Positions 1-9,211 of a DNA stretch of 64,000 nucleotides are shown here, in pieces. The translations under genes were made by a program, and so were the position numbers. The notes under the pieces were generated by a model. The model ran no database searches. It worked only from the letters and a program-made list of their open reading frames with translations, and was not told the DNA's origin. The stretch lies in NCBI RefSeq assembly GCF_030272615.1, contig NC_081411.1, positions 837,482,136-837,546,135 on the forward strand, written 5' to 3'. The stretch's first letter is position 1; each line of letters begins with the position of its first letter. The DNA is from Cryptomeria japonica (Eukaryota > Streptophyta > Pinopsida > Cupressales > Cupressaceae).

Positions 1-698
1 AGAACAACAATACTCTAATGCTTCCCTTTTGCTTGAGGAGAAGGGTTCTATTTATAGAAGAAATGGGGAAATGAAGGGTTAAGATTGAGTAATCTTAACA
101 AGGGTTAGGATTGAAAGATATTCAATCCATGTGAGACTTTCAACCCAATCCCATGTTGACAAGTGTCACCATGACGAGGCTTGAGAGGAGAGATAAGGAG
201 CATTAAATGCTTGAGGGGACATGATGGTTACCCTAGTCAAAGAAATAAATGCTTTGAAGAGACACATGGGTTACATGCGGGTTAAGTTAGGTGTCAAAGT
301 CCTTAACCATGGGTGCAAGAGGAATTAACCATTAATAGTCATGTAAGAGCCATAAGTGGTTTGGAAGACTTTAGAGGTTAATTTGTTGAACACACAAATC
401 ATTAATTGATTTTCAAAGACTTTGGAGTCTTTGAGAAGTGACTCCAATTTGCTTAGGAATGTGACAATATTTAGGGGATGGATTAGGTTAATTAGGAAAG
501 GTTTAGAAGAATCTAGAAGGGGTTTAGGCATGCAAGTGGATTTTGTAGGAAAATGCAAGTGGGAGGAATTTTGGTATTTTCAATTAAAATAAAATCATTT
601 ATTTCAATTAAATGGTGTAATTTGCATTTGGATAAATATTCAAATAAATATTAATTTATTTAAATGAGAAAAAGGAAGATAAAGCATTAAATGCTTTA

Positions 699-911
699 AG
701 ACTTTAAGGGAAACCATTAAAGGTTTGAGAAGACTCTAGAAGGAAGCCATTAAATTTGAAGACTTTAAGGGAAACCATTAAAGTTTTAAGAAGACTTTAA
801 GGGAAGCCATTAAGTTTGAAGACTTTAAGGGAAACCATTAAAGGTTTGAGAAGACTCTAGAAGGAAGCCATTAAGTTTGAAGACTTCAAGGGAAACCATT
901 AAAGGTTTCAA
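699..911 (-). repeat. 61-bp tandem repeat in U3 of the 3' LTR
   Basis: About three and a half imperfect copies of a roughly 61-bp unit. Each has two half-modules, one containing GGGAAACCATTAAAGG and one containing GGAAGCCATTAAGTTTG, both introduced by AAGACT. The same array recurs in the 5' LTR at about 6803-7012 with slightly different copy structure. It lies in U3, upstream of the TATA-like box, where repeated motifs often act as enhancers; that role is inference. Confidence 0.8.
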
Positions 912-925
912 GTTGGTGAGGATAA

Positions 926-1180
926 ATAGGATTTTAAATAAATAATTTATTTAAAATAGTTGTGCAACTTGCATTTGTAGGAAAATGCAAGTGGGTGGAG
1001 GATAAAGGTGATTTAAATAAATAATTTATTTAAAATAGTTGTGCAACTTGCATTTGTAGGAAAATACAAGTGGGTGGAGGATAAAGGTGATTTAAATAAA
1101 TAATTTATTTAAAATAGTTGTGCAACTTGCATTTGTAGGAAAATACAAGTGGGTAGAGGATAAAGGTGATTTAAATAAAT
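926..1180 (-). repeat. 79-bp tandem repeat in U3 of the 3' LTR
   Basis: Three copies with a 79-bp period: GGTGATTTAAAT starts at 1007, 1086 and 1165. Each copy has an AT-rich palindrome-like block followed by TTGTGCAACTTGCATTTGTAG. The counterpart in the 5' LTR is at about 7031-7290. Copies differ by single bases such as AAATGCAAG versus AAATACAAG. Confidence 0.85.
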
Positions 1181-1424
1181 GTTAATTTATTTAAATGTGA
1201 GAGAAGATTTAATTAAACAAATATGATTTATTTATTTAATTAATGGTCTGAATTTGGTTAACTGAATTAAATCAAATAAATTGAATAATTTATTTAATTA
1301 ATAGGAGAAGAGGGTTAAGATGAATTAATTAAATATTAATTTAATTAATTATTAATTGATGGTTAAATAATCAAATAAATATTAAATATTCATTTAATTA
1401 AGTGGACAGATTTATGTGATTACA

Positions 1425-1436
1425 TTTGCCCCAGAA
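1425..1436 (-). promoter_or_regulatory. Polypurine tract of Gypsy-1
   Basis: On the minus strand TTCTGGGGCAAA abuts the TGTAATC start of the 3' LTR. The position and purine content fit the plus-strand DNA primer site. The call rests on position; no nuclease cleavage signal can be tested here. Confidence 0.65.
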
Positions 1437-2289
1437 CTTCATCGGAATAATGCATCGAAGATACACAAACAATGTTGTAGGAACCTGATATAAATTACTA
1501 GCCCATAAATCAACCAAGTATTTGATAGCATAAATAGAATTTTCTTATCAAAGAAAATTTCATGTTGTCTTTGTTTTGGTAAGGAAGGATGCATCCTTGT
1601 TAAAGACAGTTTTGAGTGTTGATGTTGATTGTGTGGTCGATTGATAAGTGGTCATTTTGTGGAGTATATCACAATGTTTGTTTGGTATCTGCACGGATGA
1701 GTATGTACAATGTGTTGCCATGTTTTTGTTTGATTTTCGATGGTTTTCGTTGTTTTTTGGATTTTGTATTGTTTTTGAATTTTTTGGTTTTTGAAGTGTT
1801 TTAAATGTTTTTGGTTTTTGAATTGTTTTGAATGTTTGTGGATTTTGTGAGATAGTTTTAAATGAAGAACTTTAATGAATCACAAAACAATGTAGAATCC
1901 ACTTCTATCAATAGTTTAAGGGAATTGCCCCTAGTTTAGACATGACTATAAAAAAGCGGGATGCAAGATGCATGTAGTACTTTCTTGGATTTGTAGATTT
2001 ATAACAAGCCATGGTTGATGGATGGATGGATGGATGTATGTATGAAGTAGATGTGATCGCAACAAGTTTGAAAGACAATGGAGGCATAGCCTTTTACGAG
2101 TGGTGCCTGTTTGCTAGGTTTTCACCATCGCACTTACCCAAGGTGCCACCGGAGTGGTTGTTCACCGTTTGGATGCATGATTTTTTTATTTTTTTCTCTT
2201 TTGATGTTTTTGTATTTTCTTCAGGTCATTTATCTGGATGTTTTTGGTATTTTTGCCAGTATATATGGGAGCCTAATGCTCTATGCAGC
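1437..2289 (-). other. 3' internal non-coding region of Gypsy-1
   Basis: There is no credible coding frame between the integrase stop and the polypurine tract. The region contains a short GATG/GATGTATG microsatellite at about 2011-2045 and a block at 2104-2170 (TTTGCTAGGTTTTCACCAT, TGCCACCGGAGTGGTTG). That block recurs in the matching place of Gypsy-2 (8999-9060 and 9112-9140), so the tail is shared by the two families. Confidence 0.6.
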
Positions 2290-5200
2290 TTATGTGTAAA
2301 ACCATTTGAGGTGCATGCTGTTGATCGGATCTATTAATGGTTCTCCTGAAGTAGCCAACTGATATGCCCCGGACCCAAATACAGCAGTGACAACATATGG
2401 ACCCAGTCAGTTTGATTCAAACTTGCCCTAATGTTCTATGTTTGGTTGGTTGCGAGGATTCTCTCAGAGAACAAGATCACCTACCTCAAATGTACGAGGT
2501 CTAACTCGATGATTATAACTTCTGCTCATGCGCTGCTGATAGGCTTTGAGATGGTTGTATGCAGCTTGTCGCTTCTCATTAGGTAACTCTAAGTCCTATA
2601 GATGGGATACTCTATAGGCTTCGTCATCAATGACATTATGTGAGGAAACCCGTAGTGAAGGTATCTCAACCTCAATAAGCAAGATAGCTTCTACACCATA
2701 GACCAATGAATAAGGAGTTGCACCTGTAGGGGTTCGAATGCTAGTTTGATATGCCCATAGTGCTGGATTTAGTTGAACATGCCAATCACGACCAGCATCA
2801 TTGACTGTTTTCTTGAGGATTCTCAATATGTTTTTATTTGATGCTTCGGCTTGCCCATTGCCTTGTGGGTAATAGGGAGTGGAAAAGCGGTGTTGGATGT
2901 GAAATTTCTCACAAAGTTCACGGACATCTTGATTTTTGAAAGTAAGACCATTATCTATGACGATGGACATGGGTACACCATATTGGCAGATGATGTAATT
3001 GAGGATGAATGAGGTGATCTGCTTGCTGATGACTTGGATAAGTGGAACAATTTTGATCCACTTTGTGAAATATTCGGTGGCGGTAATAATGAATTTGTGG
3101 CCGTTGGAGGAAGATGGATGGATTTTACCCACAAGGTCAAGGCCCCTTTGACAAAAAGGCCATGGTGTAGTGATTGGTTGCAGTTCTTGTGTTGGTGCAT
3201 GTATCAGGTCACCATGAACTTGACATTTTTTGCATTTTCTGACAAAGTAGTAGGAATCTTTTTCCATAGATGGCCAATAGTATCCAGTGCGTAGGAGTTT
3301 CTTGGCTAGTGATGGACCACTTGAGTGAGTCCCACAAATTCCTTCATGTACCTCTTCCAAGGCCTTTGTTATCTCATCTTGTTCCATACATTGAAGGAGA
3401 GTACTATCAAGACTGCATCGGTATAAGGTTTCAGCAATAATGGTATATCGAGCAGTTTGGCAGATGAAGGTTTTACGTTGGTTATTCAATTGGTGGTGAG
3501 GAAGGGTGTGATCGTGGAGATAGGTGTAGAATTCACCATACCATGGGGATTCAGAACCAACAAGGCGACATATCATTTCGGATTTGAGGATATCATAAGT
3601 GGGAATCCAAAACTATTCTACCAAGAACTCATAGCGTGTTGAATTCTGTGGAAGATCTAAGAGAGATGCGATGGTAGCCATGGCATCAGCAGCTTGATTC
3701 TGATCTCTTGGTATCTGCTCAAAGGTAATTGTAGTAAATGATGCTTTTAGTTTATCCACCATTTTCTTATATGGCATGAGTTTATCATCCTTGGTCTGAT
3801 ATTCATTTGTTGCTTGTCGAATGACCAATTGGGAGTCGCCATATACTTGTAGTTCTTGTAATTTCCATTGTACGGCTAGCCTGAGTCCTGTAATCAAGGC
3901 CTCATACTCTGCTATGTTGTTGGTGCATGGAAATGTGAGCTTGTAAGACTTTGGGATGCTATCACCGTGAGGTGTGATAAACAAAATGCCTACCCCCAAG
4001 CCATGCCTAGTGTATGAACCATCAAAGTATAGTTTCCATGGTTGTGTTGTTGTAATCATGAATATCTCTTCATCTAGAAAATTGGAAATGAGAGGATGAT
4101 CGCCTATGAGTGGTGCATCGGCCAACTGATCTGCAATGACCTGCCCTTTGATAGCTTTATGGTCCACATACTCGATGTCAAATTCACTTAGAATCATCAC
4201 CCATTTGGCTAAGCGACCTATCAAAGCTACTTTTTTGAGTAAATACTTGAGTGGATCAATCTTTGCAATGAGTTGTACCTTGTGTGTTAACAGATAGTGC
4301 CTCAGTTTAGTGGCTGCTAAGATTACTGCTAGGCAAGCTCCCTCAATAGGCGTGTAATTGAGTTCATAGCCCACCAGTGTGCGAGAGGTGTAGTAAACAA
4401 CACACTCTTTCCCTTCTGTATTATGTTGTGCCAATAGTACACCCAATGTTGTACTTGTCACTGAGATATAGAGTAACAATGATCTACTTGGATCTAGTGG
4501 GATCAGCAATGGTGGATTCATGAGATAGTCTTTAAGCATCTGAAATGCTTGCTGGCATCGGGCATTCCACTGAAAGTGGATGTTCTTGTGTAGCAAGTGT
4601 GTGAATGGGTGACACTTATCAACCAATTGTGCAATGAATCTTCGGATGGATTGAAGTCGCCCTTGTAATGTCCTTAGCTGACTAATATTCTTTGGAGGTG
4701 GCATGTCCATGATTGGCTTAACCTTTGTTGGATCGACCTCAATGCCTTTGCTTGAGACAATGTATCCTAGAAGTTTCCCGGAGGTTACTCCAAAGACACA
4801 TTTCTTTGGGTTGAGTCGAACATGATATTGTTCCAGTCTATCAAAGATTCTCTCTAATATGTCCAAATGACCTTCTCTAGTGAGTGATTTTGCTAATAAG
4901 TCATCAACATAATCTTCCATTATGGTATGCATCATATCATGAAAGATAGTAGTCATTGCTCGTTGATAGGTCGCTCCTACATTCTTTAGACCAAAAGGCA
5001 TTACATTCCAGCAGTATGTGCCCCATGGACATGTGAAGGCTGTCTTATGTTGATCTTCTAGTGCGATCTTTATCTGATTGTATCCTGAAAAGCCATCCAT
5101 GAGTGAAAGCATGGCATGTCTTGTTGTCAGGTCTACTATGATGTCGATATTTGGTAGGGGGAAGTCATCCTTAGGACATGCCTTATTCAGATCTCTGAAG

Positions 5201-5709
5201 TCGATACAAATGTGGATGCCCCCTTTTGGTTTGCCGACAGACACAATGTTGGAGATCCAATCTACATAATGAATTGGTCTAATGAAGCCAATATCTAGGA
5301 GTTTCTTGAGTTCTATTTTGACTAGCACTGTAATCTGAGGATGCATCTTGCGAAGCTTCTGCTTGACAGGTTTGGCTCCTTTTGCTATGGTGAGGTGATG
5401 CATGACTAAATCAGGATCAAGCCCAGGCATGTCTGCATATGACCATGCAAAGTTGATCTGACGCTTCTGGAAGAACTCTATAAATTTAGGTTGTTCTTCT
5501 GGAGTGAGAAGAGATGCCAGATGTATGAGATGAGGATTTTTAGGAGTCCCCACATTGTATTCTTTGGTTTCCTCGATGAGAATCATTGATCATTACTGTT
5601 GTGTACTAGCAGGGAGAATGTCAAACCCTTCATCCTCAGGTGCCTCAGAGAGGTTTTCACCATTGGATACACTCTTTCATTTTACTTTTGTCAAATCAAA
5701 CAGTGCCAT
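2290..5709 (-). pseudogene. pol: Gypsy-1 pol: RT, RNase H, archaeal-type RNase H, integrase
   Basis: One minus-strand frame runs from the ATG at 5709 to TAA at 2290 without a frameshift. It is interrupted by about eight stops, including a TAA-TGA pair just above 5586, TAG at 3613 and TAG at 2596. The stretch from 5586 to 3613 is 657 uninterrupted codons. RT has the catalytic YVDD at residues 226-229 of that stretch (about 4911). A Gypsy RNase H follows. A second, archaeal-type RNase H begins LYFDGSY (about 4032), with later acidic residues in NNIAEYEAL and YGDSQ. Integrase (from 3576) has the H-H-C-C zinc site, then D in GLDLVG, D in VIDNG and E in GQAEASN, and a C-terminal GPY/F-like segment (LGPYVVT) interrupted by stops. 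RT, RNase H and integrase copy and insert the element's cDNA. The RNH-then-aRNH order is that of the Tat lineage. Confidence 0.92.
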
Positions 5710-5725
5710 AGTGTGGTTTTCACTG

Positions 5726-5760
5726 GAAGGTTGCGTGTTCGATTCACGTTAGGTTCACCA
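5726..5760 (-). promoter_or_regulatory. Primer-binding site of Gypsy-1, extended tRNA-Trp complement
   Basis: The coding strand begins TGGTGAACC two bases after the LTR end (TCA at 5763). Read on the plus strand, the 35 bases end in TTCACCA and contain a full T-arm (GCGTG TTCGATT CACGT). They match my recollection of the 3' part of plant tRNA-Trp(CCA) at 33 of 35 positions; the two mismatches (TA for CG) are transitions. A normal PBS pairs with about 18 nt, up to the methylated A58. Here the match extends into the 3' side of the anticodon arm. Its far end coincides with the point where pol homology to Gypsy-2 begins. Confidence 0.8.
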
Positions 5761-6159
5761 AATGATGTCATGGAAATGGGGACAAGGCAACAACAAAGTT
5801 CAATGTTAATAAGTTAGTTTCAACCATAAAAACAAAACAAAGAACTAAAAACCATTCCAAACATATCAAAAGAGATTTCAAAAAGCATGAAAGAAGTTTA
5901 ACAAAATAAAAGAAGGAGAAGAGCCTCCCTAAGATGCTTCCATGATGCCTTTCGATGCTTCTCCCCTCTCCAAGTCCCAAATGAGTGTAGCTCTCAGCTT
6001 TTAGCACTAGCCATGGATGTCATATGGAGATTCAAGATGGTTGAATATGATAAGCAAATGCTATACAAGTGTAGATAGTGATGCTATGAAAAAGCTCTAT
6101 GCTAATACCAGTATAACAACAATACTGTAATGCTTCCCTTTTGCTTGAGGAGAAGGGTT

Positions 6160-6168
6160 CTATTTATA
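6160..6168 (-). promoter_or_regulatory. TATA box of the Gypsy-1 5' LTR
   Basis: Minus-strand TATAAATAG, a near-consensus plant TATA box, conserved at 48-56 in the 3' LTR. It is placed so that transcription would start around 6130 and give an R-U5 leader of roughly 360 nt before the PBS. Confidence 0.6.
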
Positions 6169-6802
6169 GAAGAAATGGGGAAATAAAGGCTTAAGATTGA
6201 GTAATCTTAACAAGGGTTAGGATTGAAAGATATTCAATCCATGTGAGACTTTCAACCCAATCCCATGTTGACAAGTGTCACCATGACGAGGCTTGAGAGG
6301 AGAGATAAGGAGCATTAAATGCTTGAGGGAACATGATGGTTACCCTAGTCAAAGAAATAAATGCTTTGAAGAGACACATGGGTTACATGAGGGTTAAGTT
6401 AGGGGTCAAAGTCCTTAACCATGGGTGCAAGTGGAATTAACCATTAATGGTCATGTAAGAGCCATAAGTGGTTTGGAAGACTTTAGAGGTTAATTTGTTG
6501 AAAATTGTCTTTCAAAGACTTTGGAGTCTTTGAGAAGTGACTCCAATTTGCTTAGGAATGTGACGATATTTAGGGGATGGATTAGGTTAATTAGGAAGGG
6601 TTTAGAAGAATCTAGAAGGGGTTTAGGCATGCAAGTGGATTTTGTAGGAAAATGCAAGTGGGAGGAATTTTGGTATTTTCAATTAAAATAAAATCAATTA
6701 TTTCAATTAAATGGTGTAAGTTGCATTTGGATAAATATTTAAATAAATATTAATTTATTTAAATGAGAAAAAGGAAGATAAAACATTAAATGCTTGAAGA
6801 CT

Positions 6803-7012
6803 TTTAAGGGAAACCATTAAAGGCTTAAGAAGACTCTAGAAGGAAGCCATTAAGTTTGAAGACTTTAAGGGAAACCATTAAAGGCTTAAGAAGACTCTAG
6901 AAGGAAGCCATTAAGTTTGAAGATTTTAAGGGAAACCATTAAAGGTTTTGAGAAGACTCTAGAAGGAAGCCATTAAGTTTGAAGACTTTAAGGGAAACCA
7001 TTAAAGGTTTCA
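6803..7012 (-). repeat. 61-bp tandem repeat in U3 of the 5' LTR
   Basis: Imperfect copies of the unit found at 699-911, again alternating GGGAAACCATTAAAGG and GGAAGCCATTAAGTTTG half-modules. Confidence 0.8.
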
Positions 7013-7030
7013 AGTGGGTGAGGATAAATA

Positions 7031-7290
7031 GGTTTTTAAATAAATAATTTATTTAAAATAGTTGTGCAACTTGCATTTGTAGGAAAATGCAAGTGGGTGG
7101 AGGATAAAGGTGATTTAAATAAATAATTTATTTAAAATAGTTGTGCAACTTGCATTTGTAGGAAAATACAAGTGGGTGGAGGATAAAGGTGATTTAAATA
7201 AATAATTTATTTAAAATAGTTGTGCAACTTGCATTTGTAGGAAAATACAAGTGGGTGGAGGATAAAGGTGATTTAAATAAATTATTTATT
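7031..7290 (-). repeat. 79-bp tandem repeat in U3 of the 5' LTR
   Basis: Three copies of the unit seen at 926-1180, each with TTGTGCAACTTGCATTTGTAG following an AATAAATAATTTATTT-type palindrome. Presence in both LTRs shows the array was part of the element when it inserted. Confidence 0.82.
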
Positions 7291-7578
7291 TATTTAAATG
7301 TGAGAGATGGGATTTTGGGGGAATTTAAATAAATATTAATTTATTTAAATGTGAGAGAATATTTAATGAAATAAATATGATTTATTTATTTAATTAATGG
7401 TCTGGATTTGTTAAGTGAATTAAATCAAATAAATTGAATACTTTATTTAATTAATAGGAGAAGAGGGTTAAGATGAATTAATTAAATATCTTAATTTAAT
7501 TAATTATTATTGATGGTTAAATAATCAAATAAATATTAAATATTCATTTAATTAAGTGGACAGATTTATGTGACTACA

Positions 7579-9211
7579 GTAGCCATATGATTTTGACATC
7601 ATTGTTTCATGAACTTTTGATTATATATATATGAGATGATTCATCTTTGCGGTAGCTATATGCATGTGTACCTATGTGATGAGATGTTTCATGATGTATG
7701 CTTCTATGTGATGCCTATGATATGGATGCAAATGTGTACATGATGGAATGCAATATTTTTGTTCTTTTATGTTTTTAATATGTTATGAAAATGAAAATAT
7801 GAATGTATGAAATGTAGATGAATATGATAGTACAAATGTAAAATGTGCTAATATGTGTTGTTTGTAGGATGTGATGTAATTGTGATATCTATATGTATGT
7901 ATGAAATGCTTATATGTGGTAATGCAGGTGCAACTACATGAAATGCAAATATTTTTGGCGTGTCATTATACTCAGTCATGTGATAGCGGGCTACACAGAC
8001 TCAAGAAGGACAATGGAGGTCAATCAAGAAATGGGGAATGGAAGATAGAAGATATGAAAGTGAAAGAGCTTCTTATGCCTTATCATCATTGAGCTTTATT
8101 ATGGCAAGTAGGTTATGACAATCGAGGCATATGTTCGACCCAGAAACTCATTGTACCTATTTGCATGGAGATAAGCGTCGCAAACAAGGAATGCCCCAGT
8201 TCACATTAGATTCATAGTGTCCTCATATCCTTGGACAAGTCATAGAATTACTAAGAGACAATCCACAGACAACAAAAGAAAAATAGGTGACAATACCCCA
8301 TCCTTGCCTTTCTAGTCAAAGACATCCTGGAGATAGAATCTCTAGTCAGAGACATCCTGTAAAAGCTAAAGGACATGTCACCAAAAGATAAAATCAAAAA
8401 AGAAAAGCAAGACTCGACACCAACATCCACTGTAGTCCTCAAGTTTAGTGTCTCTTGTCACTTGTATAAGTCTTATTTGATTGTGGTCATAGTATTTACT
8501 TTCACAAAAAGGATAGATAGCACTAAACCATAATGTTGTCTGAGTCTGTTGAAAGATTTGATTTGTTGAAGCCCATTGTTGCTATTGTGTCTCATCTGAA
8601 ACTGACTGAATCCATGAAACTGATACTTTATTGTGGAGAAGATAGAACTTTATTGTGGATTAGCGATGCAAATGTTGCTTTATTCTGGATTGTGCACGGA
8701 TAGACTGAAGAAAACTGGAAGAAACTGTACTCCTCAAAACATGTGATGCTCTCATTTCCACACCCATCACTAGATGTAGGATTTGCCTTAGCCACAGATA
8801 GAAGTTGATTTATTATTGATAGAAAGGGGTGAAAAGGGAGGTTTATTATGAATGGCTAACTAATCTTGGCTAGATCAACAACAAGTCATGATGGGAATGG
8901 GTAAGTTTATTATGAATGAATAGGTTGTGAGTGTGTGCAAAGTGAAAGGATGAAATGGAATCCTGAAGGAGGGAGGAGCAATGTCTCTACACATGGCGCT
9001 GGTGACCCTGTTTTCACCATGGTACTTGCCCATGGCACCACCAAAGTGGTTTTCACCATTGAACGAAATGTTTTTCTTTAATTTTTTTTATTTTTCAATT
9101 TTTTTATGTCACAAGGCGCCTGTTTGCCAGGTTTTCACCAAGTAACAATTTTTTATGTTTTATGGTTTTTTTGAATTTTTTTGCATTTTTGCATTAGGAT
9201 ACTTGGAAGAG
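7579..9211 (-). other. 3' internal non-coding tail of Gypsy-2
   Basis: There is no supported coding frame. The region is AT-rich, with degenerate ATG-rich repeats (TATGATATGGATGCAAATG-like) at about 7640-7900 and a short (AT)n tract near 7625. The block at 8999-9140 (GGTTTTCACCA and CACCACCAAAGTGG) matches the tail of Gypsy-1 at 2104-2170. Confidence 0.55.

Larger units (their letters stand above)
1..1424 (-). repeat. 3' LTR of Gypsy-1 (partial)
   Basis: The sequence aligns with 6113-7578 of the other LTR, with a few small indels and scattered substitutions. It ends in TTACA on the plus strand, so the LTR begins TGTAA on the coding strand, directly next to a polypurine tract. The window edge removes its R/U5 end. 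A TATA-like box (minus-strand TATAAATAG) is at 48-56. Confidence 0.88.
1..7578 (-). mobile_element. Gypsy-1: Tat-type Ty3/Gypsy element lacking gag and protease (left end outside window)
   Basis: Direct repeats at 1-1424 and 6113-7578 match throughout and flank a minus-strand RT-RNase H-integrase frame, so they are LTRs. The right LTR extends down to 5763, where it meets a primer-binding site, so each LTR is about 1.8 kb and the left one lacks roughly its first 350 bp in this window. The internal part (1425-5762) is only about 4.3 kb. Coding for gag, protease and the G-patch region seen in the related Gypsy-2 is absent. It would need Gag and protease from another element to move. It lies within the 3' part of Gypsy-2. 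The flank to its right begins GTAGC; the matching target duplicate would be off-window. Confidence 0.9.
5763..7578 (-). repeat. 5' LTR of Gypsy-1 (1,816 bp)
   Basis: On the plus strand it runs from TGATGTCATGG to GTGACTACA, giving TG...CA ends. The lower end abuts a PBS with a 2-nt spacer. From 6113 upward it aligns with the 3' LTR at 1-1424. It contains the same two tandem-repeat arrays in U3. One local difference is an extra AT-rich segment around 7300-7350. The promoter, transcription start and U5 lie between the TATA-like box at 6160 and 5763. Confidence 0.88.

Noticed and set aside
699-1180. CRISPR array
   Set aside because: The tandem units have no distinct spacers, occur in both LTRs of a plant retrotransposon, and are AT-rich LTR arrays.
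2011-2337. 108-residue plus-strand protein (Phe/Trp-rich)
   Set aside because: It starts in a GATG microsatellite and overlaps the end of the Gypsy-1 integrase frame; there is no homologous frame in Gypsy-2.
5726-5760. A tRNA-Trp gene
   Set aside because: Only the 3' part (T-arm and acceptor end) is present. There is no anticodon loop, D-arm or 5' acceptor strand, and the position next to the LTR end explains it as a primer-binding site.
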